The translations under genes were made by a program, and so were the position numbers. The notes below the pieces were generated by a model. The model searched no databases and was not told the origin of the DNA. It saw only the letters and a list, made by a program, of their open reading frames with translations. A DNA stretch of 64,000 bases from DASUCS01 sp041166385 (GTDB lineage: Bacteria > Actinomycetota > Acidimicrobiia > Acidimicrobiales > JACDCH01): assembly GCA_041166385.1 (NCBI GenBank), contig JBEEFW010000101.1, positions 1 through 64,000 of the forward strand. Reading direction: 5' to 3'. Every line of letters starts with the position of its first letter. Position 1 is the first letter of the stretch. Positions 43,036 to 50,092 of the stretch are shown here, piece by piece.

Positions 43036-43078
43036 CTCGAGGCAATAAGCATCGGTAGCCGATGCTTATTGCCTCGAG
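43036..43078. repeat. 43-bp perfect palindrome (20-bp arms)
   Basis: Arms at 43036-43055 and 43059-43078 are exact complements around the loop TAG; the arm begins CTCGAGGCAATAAGC. It lies between the C69 stop and the UbiB-type start. The sequence differs from the 48-bp family, and only one copy is seen here. It may be a terminator or a second repeat family. There is no T-run after it. Confidence 0.85.
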
Positions 43079-43095
43079 AATGGGTAAGGAGGGGC

Positions 43096-44748
43096 GTGGC
43101 CCTGTCGCTGAAGCCCCGTCATCTGTCGCGCTACGGCGACATCGCTCGTCTGCTGGTGAAGCACGGCCGGGCCGAAGGGCTGCGGCACGAGGACGAGGCC
43201 ACCACCGACGACGCCGAGAAGCTCGTGCACGACCTCGAGGCGATGGGGCCGACGTTCGTCAAGCTCGGACAGCTGCTGTCGACGCGAGCGGACCTCCTGC
43301 CTCCCGTCTACCTCGAGGCGCTCGCGCGGCTGCAGGACGACGTCGAGCCGTTCTCGTTCGCCGAGATCGAGCAGATCGTCACCGATGAGCTTGGTGTGCG
43401 CATCTCGAACGCCTTCCAGTCGTTCGACAACGAACCGTTGGCCTCCGCGTCGCTCGGCCAGGTTCACCGGGCGGTGATGCGCAACGGGCGATCGGTGGTC
43501 GTGAAGGTGCAGCGGCCGGGCGTGCGCGACTCGGTCGCCCACGACATGGATGTCATCGAGGAGCTCGCGGGCTTCCTCGACGAGCACACGAAGACCGGGC
43601 GCAAGTTCGGCTTTGCCGGAATGGTCGAGGAGTTCCGCGCCGCGATCACGGCCGAACTCGACTACCTGCAGGAGTCGGACAACCTCCGCACGATGGGGGA
43701 GGTGCTGTCGCAGTACGACCAGATCGTCGTGCCGCAGCCGGTGGACGACTACACGACGTCGCTCGTGCTCACGATGGACTACGTCGAAGGGCGCAACGTG
43801 GCGGCATTGGGTCCGCTCGCGCAGCTCGACTTCGACGGCAGCGCGCTTGCGGAGCAGCTGTTCCGCGCCTACCTCGACCAGATCCTCGTCCACGGGTTCG
43901 TGCACGCCGACCCGCACCCGGGCAACGTGCTCCTGACGGCCGACCATCGCCTCGCGCTCGTCGATCTCGGGATGGTCACGCGCGTCGGTCCGAAGATGCA
44001 GGACGAGCTGATCCGCCTGCTCGTCGCGATCAGCGAGAACAAGGGGAGCGACGTGGCCGCGGTGATGGCCGGGATCGCCGAGCACACCGACGACTATGAC
44101 GAGGAGACGTTCGAGCGCCGCATCGTCGACCTCGTGCAGCGCAACCAGTCGGTGGCGATGGGCGACTTCCGAGCGGGCGTGGTCGTTGGTGACCTGGCTC
44201 GCATCGCCAGCGAGTGCGGCCTGCGGCCGCCGTCAGAACTGACGATGCTGGCCAAGGCGCTGCTCAACCTCGATCAGGTGGCGTCGAAGCTCGCGCCGGA
44301 TTTCGATCCCAACGCGGCGATCCGTGATCACGTTGCCGATGTGATGCGTCACAAGATGCTGCGGGCGGCGTCGCCGGGAAACCTGCTGTCGGCGGCCATG
44401 GATGCGAAGGAGTTCGCCGAGCTCCTACCCAGTCGCGTGAACAAGGTGATGGACGCGCTGGCTCGCGGCGAGCTGACGCTCAACGTGCAGGGCATCGACG
44501 AGAAGGAGTTGATGCGCGGCATCCAGAAGCTGGCCAACCGAGTCACCGCGGGACTGATCACGGCGGCGCTCATCATCGGCGGGGCGATGGTGATGCGCGT
44601 CGACACCGAGGTGAAGGTGTTCAGCTACTCCGCGCTCGCGGTCGTGATGCTCGCAGTAGCGGCGGTGGCGGGCGGCTGGCTGATGATCACCAGCCTCCGC
44701 AACGACGTGCCCCACGACCCGGACGCCAGAACCCGACGTCGCAGGTAG
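43096..44748 (+). CDS. ABC1/UbiB-family atypical kinase
   Basis: A 550-residue UbiB/ABC1-type protein kinase-like ATPase. Family motifs are KLGQLLSTRADLLPP (the KxGQ motif, near residue 55), PLASASLGQVHRAV (the A-rich loop), VVVKVQRPG (Lys), AELDYLQESDN, FVHADPHPGNVLL (catalytic Asp/Asn) and ALVDLGMV. Two C-terminal membrane segments (about 485-535) anchor it. It supports isoprenoid quinone or lipid homeostasis. GTG 43096 follows AAGGAGG; an in-frame TTG at 43069 lies inside the palindrome and is unlikely. Confidence 0.9.
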   Translation: MALSLKPRHLSRYGDIARLLVKHGRAEGLRHEDEATTDDAEKLVHDLEAMGPTFVKLGQLLSTRADLLPPVYLEALARLQDDVEPFSFAEIEQIVTDELGVRISNAFQSFDNEPLASASLGQVHRAVMRNGRSVVVKVQRPGVRDSVAHDMDVIEELAGFLDEHTKTGRKFGFAGMVEEFRAAITAELDYLQESDNLRTMGEVLSQYDQIVVPQPVDDYTTSLVLTMDYVEGRNVAALGPLAQLDFDGSALAEQLFRAYLDQILVHGFVHADPHPGNVLLTADHRLALVDLGMVTRVGPKMQDELIRLLVAISENKGSDVAAVMAGIAEHTDDYDEETFERRIVDLVQRNQSVAMGDFRAGVVVGDLARIASECGLRPPSELTMLAKALLNLDQVASKLAPDFDPNAAIRDHVADVMRHKMLRAASPGNLLSAAMDAKEFAELLPSRVNKVMDALARGELTLNVQGIDEKELMRGIQKLANRVTAGLITAALIIGGAMVMRVDTEVKVFSYSALAVVMLAVAAVAGGWLMITSLRNDVPHDPDARTRRRR

Positions 44749-44751
44749 CCT
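44746..44751 (+). promoter_or_regulatory. -10 hexamer (TAGCCT), overlapping the UbiB stop codon
   Basis: TAG 44746-44748 is the UbiB-type gene's stop and also the first half of TAGCCT, seven bases before ATG 44759. No Shine-Dalgarno is present, so a leaderless mRNA for the GYD gene is likely. Confidence 0.5.
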
Positions 44752-44758
44752 GCGCGGC

Positions 44759-45046
44759 ATGCCCAAGTTCGTCATGCTCTCGACCCTCGGACCCGACGGC
44801 TCGGCGAGGCTCAGCGAGAACCCGGAGCGGTTGCGTGAGGTCAGCACCGAGGTCGAGGCAATGGGCGTGAAAGTTCTCGCGCAGTACGCGCTGCTTGGGA
44901 ACTGGGACTTCCTCAACATCCTCGAGGCTCCCGACGAGAAGACGATGATGAAGGTCGCTACGACGCTCGCAGCTCGCGGCACGCTGAAGACGCTGACGAT
45001 GGCCGCCGTCGACGTCGAAGAGTTCATCTCAACGCTGAAGGGCTGA
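44759..45046 (+). CDS. GYD-domain small protein
   Basis: A 95-residue ferredoxin-like-fold protein of the GYD family (MPKFVMLSTLGPDGSARL, then LREVSTEVEAMGVKVLAQYALLG in parts). Such proteins are small cytoplasmic dimers or trimers of unknown role. It starts at ATG 44759, ten bases after the UbiB-type stop. The 216-bp gap that follows contains a pair of 36-bp direct repeats and no gene I can support. Confidence 0.85.
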   Translation: MPKFVMLSTLGPDGSARLSENPERLREVSTEVEAMGVKVLAQYALLGNWDFLNILEAPDEKTMMKVATTLAARGTLKTLTMAAVDVEEFISTLKG

Positions 45047-45114
45047 CCGATCGCGGGCTCCTCCGAGGAGCAACCTGGTGTCGCTCACCGACGCACCGGA
45101 CGACCGGTGACACG

Positions 45115-45150
45115 CTCTTGGCGCGGTTGGCGACCGAACGTGTCGTGGAC
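45115..45150. repeat. 36-bp direct repeat, copy A
   Basis: It starts CTCTTGGCGCG, continues GGCGACC and ACGTGTCGT, and is 29/36 identical to the copy 61 bp downstream. The differing bases cluster in three short blocks (126-128, 136-137 and 147-148 of this 45-kb stretch). It lies in a non-coding gap between the GYD gene and a small minus-strand gene. Confidence 0.75.
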
Positions 45151-45175
45151 TGCGCCAATTGTTGGACCGGTTCAA

Positions 45176-45211
45176 CTCTTGGCGCGAACGGCGACCTCAC
45201 GTGTCGTCAAC
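45176..45211. repeat. 36-bp direct repeat, copy B
   Basis: The second copy of the repeat at 45115. Between the copies a GCGCCAA...TTGGCGC inverted pair (about 45152-45185) encloses a GTTG-ACCGG-CAAC-like inner stem, so the region can fold. No function is known. Confidence 0.75.
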
Positions 45212-45262
45212 GGTCCAAAGTGGTGCATGGAAGTGCCGGGCACCGGGAGGCCCAGGCGCTGA

Positions 45263-45472
45263 CTACATCCACCAGAAGTCGTTGGCGCGCTTTCGCGCGC
45301 GGCGGACGTCGTCCTCACGGAACTCGACAGGTAGCACCTCGCCGTCGGAGGCGCGGCGCACACGCACCCCGTTGTCGGTGACGTCGACGACCTCGAAGCC
45401 GCGGGCCCATTGCGCGTTGAAACGACTGCGCACCTCGACCTTGTCGCCCGGGCTCAGTTGCTCGTCGGCCAC
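45263..45472 (-). CDS. Small SH3/Tudor-like hypothetical protein
   Basis: A 69-residue protein (MADEQLSPGDKVEVRSRFNA at the start), beta-rich with a VEVRSRFN...WARGFEVVDV pattern like small SH3-, KOW- or Tudor-type barrels. It ends with a basic helix and FWWM. The GTG start has GGGAGACGG just upstream. It lies 12 bp after the monooxygenase gene on the same strand. The role is unknown. Confidence 0.72.
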   Translation of the reverse strand: MADEQLSPGDKVEVRSRFNAQWARGFEVVDVTDNGVRVRRASDGEVLPVEFREDDVRRARKRANDFWWM

Positions 45473-45484
45473 CCGTCTCCCGTG

Positions 45485-45793
45485 TCAGTAGCTGAAGCTG
45501 TGCTCGAAGCGCAGCTCGCACACCTGGATGTGGTACTCGGCATACCACTCGTCGCGCCCCCGCCGCTGGGCAACCCGGTGCTCGGGATGGTCGCGCCAGG
45601 CCGCGTGGCTCTCCGGTGAGTCGAAGTGCACGATCGAGACCCGCTCGCCGTCGTCGGCGACGAAGGACTTGAAATCGACGAAGCCAGGCATGGAGCGGGC
45701 GGCGGCCTCCATTTCATCCGCCGTCTCGTCGTAGCCGTCGTGCACGTCTCGGAGTCGTGACCGGAAAACGGTGACCATTGCTGCCATCGACAT
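45485..45793 (-). CDS. Antibiotic biosynthesis monooxygenase (ABM) domain protein
   Basis: A protein of about 100 residues with the dimeric ferredoxin-like ABM fold: MVTVFRSRLRDVHDGYDETA, the MPGFVDFKSFVADDGERVSI block in parts, then HAAWRDHPEHRVAQ. It may act on quinones or haem, or be a small stress protein. The start is uncertain: ATGs at 45793, 45787 and 45778 are all in frame, and the last gives the family-typical N-terminus. The opposite strand carries the selD leader promoter over these bases. Confidence 0.78.
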   Translation of the reverse strand: MSMAAMVTVFRSRLRDVHDGYDETADEMEAAARSMPGFVDFKSFVADDGERVSIVHFDSPESHAAWRDHPEHRVAQRRGRDEWYAEYHIQVCELRFEHSFSY

Positions 45794-45798
45794 AGCCT
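45793..45798 (+). promoter_or_regulatory. -10 hexamer (TAGCCT) for selD leader ORF
   Basis: TAGCCT lies eight bases before ATG 45807, matching the leaderless-promoter pattern of this window. Confidence 0.4.
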
Positions 45799-45806
45799 GC
45801 CCAGCC

Positions 45807-45896
45807 ATGAGCGAGCGGAGCGAGCGCATACCGGGCGAGCGAGCGCCAGCGAGCCGAACGGGGATGGGGCACGGGGGCGCAGCCCCCGAGACATGA
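45807..45896 (+). CDS. 29-codon leader ORF upstream of selD
   Basis: This open frame encodes MSERSERIPGERAPASRTGM and nine more residues. It follows a leaderless-type -10 by eight bases, and its TGA overlaps the first selD ATG (ATGA, 45893-45896). The sequence is built of GAGCG repeats and ends in a CGGGGGC/GCCCCCG hairpin at 45872-45888. It could be a translated leader coupling selD expression, or a low-complexity repeat that happens to be open. No family is recognised. Confidence 0.4.
   Translation: MSERSERIPGERAPASRTGMGHGGAAPET
45872..45888. promoter_or_regulatory. Hairpin just before selD start
   Basis: CGGGGGC (45872-45878) and GCCCCCG (45882-45888) form a perfect 7-bp stem with a GCA loop, five bases before ATG 45893. 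It lies inside the leader ORF and would occupy the ribosome-binding region of selD. Confidence 0.45.
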
Positions 45897-46900
45897 GGGC
45901 GAACGCAGTGACGGATATTCGGCTGACGGAGTGGACATCGTGCGGCGGGTGCGCCGCGAAGTGGGGCGGGTCGCCGTTGAGCGGCCTGATCCGCGAGCTC
46001 TCGTCGACCGCCGACGCTTCATTGCTCATCGGGCTTGCACCGTTCGACGATGCTGCGGTGTACCGCATCTCGGACGACCTGGCGATGGTGTCGACCACCG
46101 ATTTCTTCCCGCCCCTGGTCGACGATCCGGCCGACTTCGGCGCCATCGCCGCCGCCAACGCCTGCAGCGATGTGTTCGCGATGGGCGGCCGAGTCGTGCT
46201 GGCGCTCAACATCTCCGCCTTCCCGGAGCGCATGCCGATCGAGGCGATCGCCGCGATCTTGCAGGCGGCGGCCGACGTGGTGACCGAGGCGGGTGGCGTC
46301 GTGGCGGGCGGTCACACCATTCGCAGCGAGGAACCGATCTTCGGGCTGGCGGTGCAAGGCCTCGTGCATCCCGATCGCATCCTCACCAAAGGTGGCGCGC
46401 ACGTCGGTGACGTGTTGGTGCTGTCGAAGCCGATCGGTACCGGCATCGTGCTGGCCGGCGGCGGTGAGGCCGACAAGGCATCGGCCATCGCACGTATGAA
46501 GGTGCTCAACCGCGAGGCATCACTCGCGCTGCAGGCGCTCGGTGATCGCGTGCACGCGGTCACCGACGTGACGGGGTTCGGGGTGGCCGGTCACGGCTGG
46601 GAGATGGCCGAGCGTTCGGGTGCGGTTTTGGCGTTCGACACGAGCGCGCTGCCGCTCTACGCCGGCGCGCTCGAAGCGGCCGGGGCCGGCGTGCGCACCG
46701 GCGGCGACCCTCGCAACCGCACGTACCTCGAGGGACACGTGACGTCGACCGCACCGGCCGCGTTCGAGGCGCTGGCCTACGACCCCCAGACGTCCGGGGG
46801 ATTGCTCGCCGCCGTCGATCCGGCTGTCACCGGCGACCTCGAGGGATTCACTATGGTCGGCACGGTGGAGGTTGGTGGTCCCGGCGTGCGCCTGACATGA
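45893..46900 (+). CDS. selD: Selenide, water dikinase (selenophosphate synthetase)
   Basis: A 335-residue SelD making selenophosphate from selenide and ATP. The catalytic region is TSCGGCAAKWG near residue 16, with Cys where some organisms have selenocysteine, and the essential Lys. The ATP/metal part is STTDFFPPLVDDPADFG near 72 with NACSDVFAMGG, followed by GGHTIRSEEPIFGLAVQG and the C-terminal DPQTSGGLL. ATG 45893 overlaps the leader-ORF stop; GTG 45908 (MTDIRLTEW) is an alternative. No selA, selB or tRNA-Sec gene lies in the window. Confidence 0.92.
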   Translation: MRANAVTDIRLTEWTSCGGCAAKWGGSPLSGLIRELSSTADASLLIGLAPFDDAAVYRISDDLAMVSTTDFFPPLVDDPADFGAIAAANACSDVFAMGGRVVLALNISAFPERMPIEAIAAILQAAADVVTEAGGVVAGGHTIRSEEPIFGLAVQGLVHPDRILTKGGAHVGDVLVLSKPIGTGIVLAGGGEADKASAIARMKVLNREASLALQALGDRVHAVTDVTGFGVAGHGWEMAERSGAVLAFDTSALPLYAGALEAAGAGVRTGGDPRNRTYLEGHVTSTAPAAFEALAYDPQTSGGLLAAVDPAVTGDLEGFTMVGTVEVGGPGVRLT

Positions 46901-46904
46901 CGAA

Positions 46905-47606
46905 GTGACTGCGACCGTCCCCCAACTGCGCAAAGCCAACAAGCGGAAGTCGCCATCGCTGCTCGTCGAGCGCGAGCTGTGGTCATCCGGCCACGAGGTT
47001 GTCGTCGGGATGGACGAGGTCGGTCGCGGCTCGTGGGCCGGTCCACTCAGCGTGGGCGCGGCGGTGCTGCCGAAGGACAAGCGCGTCTACAAGATCCGCG
47101 ACTCGAAGATGCTCACGGAAGCCGAGCGCGAGTCGATGTTCGACCGCATCGCGTCGTGGTGCGTCACGTGGGCAGTCGGCCACGCCTCGCAGGAGGAGTG
47201 CGACACGCTCGGCATGTCGGCCGCACAGCGGCTGGCCGCCAACCGCGCGCTCGAGTCACTCGGTGTGCACGCCGACAAGGTCGTGCTCGACGGCAACTGG
47301 GACTTCGTCGGCCGCGGCACCACCATCAAGCTCGTGAAGGGCGACGCCCGCTGCCTGTCGATCGCGGCCGCGTCGATCCTGGCCAAGGTCACCCGCGACC
47401 GCATCATGCGCGCCGAGGCCGAGAACTATCCGGGCTACGACTTCGAGTTGAACAAGGGCTACCCGTGCCCGCGGCACAAGACGGCGCTCCGCGGCTACGG
47501 CCCGAGCGCGATCCACCGCCGCAGTTGGGTCTTCATGGACAACCTGCCGTGGACCGGCATCCACCGCACCTTCCCCGCGGGCCTGCAAGAAGTCCTCTTC
47601 GACTAG
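46905..47606 (+). CDS. rnhB: Ribonuclease HII
   Basis: A 233-residue RNase HII that cleaves RNA in RNA-DNA hybrids, including single ribonucleotides. The catalytic DEVGRG is in VVGMDEVGRGSWAGPLSVGA near residue 36, the third Asp is in VVLDGNWDF near 127, and the last in the KGDARCLSIAAASILAKV region. GTG 46905 lies four bases after the selD stop, so it belongs to the same transcript. The palindrome at 47608 begins directly after its stop. Confidence 0.94.
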   Translation: MTATVPQLRKANKRKSPSLLVERELWSSGHEVVVGMDEVGRGSWAGPLSVGAAVLPKDKRVYKIRDSKMLTEAERESMFDRIASWCVTWAVGHASQEECDTLGMSAAQRLAANRALESLGVHADKVVLDGNWDFVGRGTTIKLVKGDARCLSIAAASILAKVTRDRIMRAEAENYPGYDFELNKGYPCPRHKTALRGYGPSAIHRRSWVFMDNLPWTGIHRTFPAGLQEVLFD

Positions 47607-47607
47607 C

Positions 47608-47655
47608 AAATCCCCCTCAGACGTACACAGAACTGTGTACGTCTGAGGGGGATTT
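47608..47655. repeat. 48-bp palindrome, copy 2
   Basis: Arms at 47608-47630 and 47633-47655 (23 bases each, starting AAATCCCCCTCAGACG) enclose AA. Relative to the other copies it has CCCCCTC/GAGGGGG instead of CCCACTC/GAGTGGG, again a paired change. It lies between the convergent rnhB and acyl-CoA dehydrogenase genes, where it could terminate both. Confidence 0.95.
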
Positions 47656-47659
47656 CGGG

Positions 47660-48934
47660 TCAGTCGGTGGTCTGGGTGCCGACCTTCAGGTCCTTGAAGG
47701 GGGACTTCGAGTCGATGCCGGGGTCCTTGGGCATGCCGAGCACACGCTCGGCGACGATGTTGCGCAACACCTCGTCCGATCCACCGGCGACGCGCATGCC
47801 CGGCACGCCGAGCAGGAAGCCGTTCCACGCGTACGTGCCCCACTCGCCCGTGTCCGCAGTGACCCGCGGGCCCAGCACCTGTGCAACGAACTGGGCCGTG
47901 TTCCACATGTTCTGCGTGAGCGCCAGCTTGGCGATCGACATCTCCGGACCGGGGAGCTGACCGGACTTGATGCGGTCCATCGCCCGTTGGTTCGTGTACT
48001 TGGCCACCTGGTAGCCGACGTAGATCTTCATCAGTTCCTGCCGGTACACGGGATCCTGGTCGAGGCCGAAATGCCGCAGCATCTCGATCAAGCGCGTGCC
48101 GCTCGCCAGCCCCGAGCCGCCGCCGACGCCGCCGGCGCCGATCGAGGCCCGCTCGTTCATCAGCGTGGTCAACGCGACGGACCAACCCTGGTTCACGTCA
48201 CCCAGACGATGATCGTCGGGGACGCGCACCTCGTTGAAGAACACCTCGTTGAACGACGCACCCCCCGTCATCTGCCGCAGCGCGCGGATCTCCACGCCGG
48301 GAGCGTGCATGTCGACGACGAAGCCGGTGAGTCCCTTGTGCTTCGGCAAGTCCGGATCGGTGCGACAGATGATCTCGCCGATGTCGCTGTACTGCGCGCC
48401 CGACGTCCACACCTTCTGACCGGTGACCAACCATTCGTCGCCGTCGCGCACGGCCCGCGTCTGCAACGAGGCAAGATCGGATCCAGCGCCAGGCTCACTG
48501 AACAGCTGGCAGCCGACGATGTCGCCGCGGTACATCTTCGCCAGGTAGCGGTCGCGGATCTCGGGCTGCGCGTGGGCGAGGATCGTCGGCGCGACCATGC
48601 CGAGGCCGATGCCGAAGAAGCTCTGGTCGGGGATGTCGTACCGCCCCTCGATCGACGCGTACACGCGGTCGTGCGCGGCCGTGAGCTCGCGTCCGCCGTA
48701 CTCCGTCGGCCCGGTGATCCAGCCGAGCCCCGCGTCGTAGCGCTTGGCGCGCCACTCCTGCGCGTCCTTGAGCACGAGCTTCTCGGTCTCGCGATCGGTC
48801 TCCTCGAACAGGCCCATCTCGTCGTCGCCCTCGCCCCACACGAACGGCTGGTCAGCCGCCATCTTCGGTTTGGCGTTGGCGTCGAAGAAGGCCGTGACCT
48901 CTTCGGAGAACTCGTCGAGCGACACGTCAGGCAT
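47660..48934 (-). CDS. Acyl-CoA dehydrogenase
   Basis: A 424-residue single-unit acyl-CoA dehydrogenase. The FAD/substrate beta-domain has CQLFSEPGAGSDLASLQT near residue 140 and GQKVWTSGAQYSD near 170. VRVPDDHRLGDVNQGW lies near 235 and the C-terminal ILR/NIVAERVLGMP region is near 400. It introduces the alpha-beta double bond in an acyl-CoA. ATG 48934 is fixed by the GGGGGA Shine-Dalgarno. The promoter region carries a TetR-type palindrome (48948-48965). Confidence 0.92.
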   Translation of the reverse strand: MPDVSLDEFSEEVTAFFDANAKPKMAADQPFVWGEGDDEMGLFEETDRETEKLVLKDAQEWRAKRYDAGLGWITGPTEYGGRELTAAHDRVYASIEGRYDIPDQSFFGIGLGMVAPTILAHAQPEIRDRYLAKMYRGDIVGCQLFSEPGAGSDLASLQTRAVRDGDEWLVTGQKVWTSGAQYSDIGEIICRTDPDLPKHKGLTGFVVDMHAPGVEIRALRQMTGGASFNEVFFNEVRVPDDHRLGDVNQGWSVALTTLMNERASIGAGGVGGGSGLASGTRLIEMLRHFGLDQDPVYRQELMKIYVGYQVAKYTNQRAMDRIKSGQLPGPEMSIAKLALTQNMWNTAQFVAQVLGPRVTADTGEWGTYAWNGFLLGVPGMRVAGGSDEVLRNIVAERVLGMPKDPGIDSKSPFKDLKVGTQTTD

Positions 48935-48947
48935 GGATCCCCCTGGA

Positions 48948-48965
48948 CTTGACCGTGCGGTCAAG
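48948..48965. promoter_or_regulatory. TetR-type palindromic operator
   Basis: CTTGACCGTGCGGTCAAG has perfect 8-base arms around TG, 13 bp upstream of the acyl-CoA dehydrogenase start. It lies in the divergent region with the membrane-protein gene at 48992. TTGACCG/CGGTCAA palindromes are typical TetR-family operators of fatty-acid genes. Confidence 0.7.
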
Positions 48966-48978
48966 TTAGTGGGGCGGG

Positions 48979-48984
48979 TAGCTT
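48979..48984 (+). promoter_or_regulatory. -10 hexamer (TAGCTT)
   Basis: TAGCTT lies seven bases before ATG 48992. The operator at 48948-48965 overlaps its expected -35. Confidence 0.45.
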
Positions 48985-48991
48985 CGGCGCC

Positions 48992-49330
48992 ATGCGGCGC
49001 CCGAGCTGGATCGTGATCGCGTTCTTGGCGTGGACGGCGTTCGTGTGGGCCGGACGCATCCGCAACGGTGGGTCCGTGCTCCTCGCCGTGTCGTTCCTGG
49101 CACTCGCGGCTGTCGCCCTCTGGCAGCGCGGTCGATGGATCACCGCGCTCGTGGTGTGGACGATCGCGGTGTGGGCGATACGAACGCCGCAGATCCTCGT
49201 TGCCGACCACCCGGTCGCGTTCAAGATCGTGCACACGGTGCTCGCGCTGGTGTCGATCGCGCTCGCCGCGCTAGTCCAGCGAGACGTCCAGCGCGAGCGT
49301 GAGGCAGCGGCAACCCCCGCCCGCCTTTAG
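48992..49330 (+). CDS. Small four-helix membrane protein
   Basis: A 112-residue protein with about four membrane segments (SWIVIAFLAWTAFVWAG, SVLLAVSFLALAAVAL, ITALVVWTIAVWAI and the TVLALVSIALAALV stretch) and a charged C-terminal tail. The start follows a leaderless-type -10. Its 3' end overlaps the convergent arginine-hydrolase-like gene by 60 bp. The function is unknown; the shared divergent operator suggests co-regulation with the acyl-CoA dehydrogenase. Confidence 0.72.
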   Translation: MRRPSWIVIAFLAWTAFVWAGRIRNGGSVLLAVSFLALAAVALWQRGRWITALVVWTIAVWAIRTPQILVADHPVAFKIVHTVLALVSIALAALVQRDVQREREAAATPARL

Positions 49331-50092
49331 GAATTCGTTCACCGGCGACTCCACGACGGAGAAGCCCCACGCCTCGAGCTGCCGGCCGACACGCGCCGGC
49401 GTCACCGGCATCACGATGTTCGTGCCGACGACGACGGAGTTCGCGCAGAACGACAGTGCCTCCTCGTCCTCGAGCCACAGCGGCTCGGGCACGAGCGCTT
49501 CGACGACCTTGCGGCCGTACTCGTCCCAGCCGGCGGGCGCGCACATCGCCCTCCGGTCGTCGAGCGGACAGAACGTGAGGTCGACGTGGTACAGGCGTTC
49601 GTCGACGAGTTCGATCGTGCGCACGGGCACGCCGAGCATCTCCGAGATGATCGGACCAGCGGCGACATCCGACCGCGGGCGATAGCCGGAGAGCAGCGTG
49701 CCGTCGAAGGGCAGCGCATCACCCGCGCCTTCGTGCCCGACCTCGACCGGCAGGTTCGCGATGCGCCAGCCGTGTTCCGCGAACCACGCGGAGAAAACGT
49801 CGGTCTCCGGCTGCCGTTCTGGATAGCGGAAGTGGCTCGGCACGAACACGTCACCGTCGACGAGGCCGGCGTTCGCGGTGAACACGAGGTCGGGGACGTG
49901 CGGCTGGGGCTCGATGAACTCGATCTCCGCTCCGGCGGCGCGCAGGTTCGCGACCAGATCGTTCCACTGTTGCTCGCTTCGGTCGCGGTCGACCTTGACC
50001 TCGCGGTGCATCCACGGATTGATCTCGTAGAGCACGCCGAAGTGGTGGGGCGGGCACATGAGATAGCGCCGCCCCCACGTCAGTCCGCTCAT
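49271..50092 (-). CDS. Amidinotransferase/DDAH-family guanidino-modifying hydrolase
   Basis: A 273-residue penta-fold protein like dimethylarginine dimethylaminohydrolase and the N-terminal domain of ArgZ/AgrE arginine dihydrolase. Motifs are VPDLVFTANAGLVDGD near residue 68, HEGAGDALPFDG near 122, the catalytic His in RLYHVDLTFCPL near 170, and the nucleophile Cys in LKAGGGCRCLTLAL near 260. Its ATG overlaps the stop of the ornithine-cyclodeaminase-like gene (50089-50092), which suggests that the two proteins act on arginine in sequence. Confidence 0.85.
   Translation of the reverse strand: MSGLTWGRRYLMCPPHHFGVLYEINPWMHREVKVDRDRSEQQWNDLVANLRAAGAEIEFIEPQPHVPDLVFTANAGLVDGDVFVPSHFRYPERQPETDVFSAWFAEHGWRIANLPVEVGHEGAGDALPFDGTLLSGYRPRSDVAAGPIISEMLGVPVRTIELVDERLYHVDLTFCPLDDRRAMCAPAGWDEYGRKVVEALVPEPLWLEDEEALSFCANSVVVGTNIVMPVTPARVGRQLEAWGFSVVESPVNEFLKAGGGCRCLTLALDVSLD

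Noticed and set aside
45893..46000. Selenocysteine-containing SelD
   Set aside because: The catalytic position reads TSCGGCAAK with a normal Cys codon and no in-frame TGA, so no recoding is needed.
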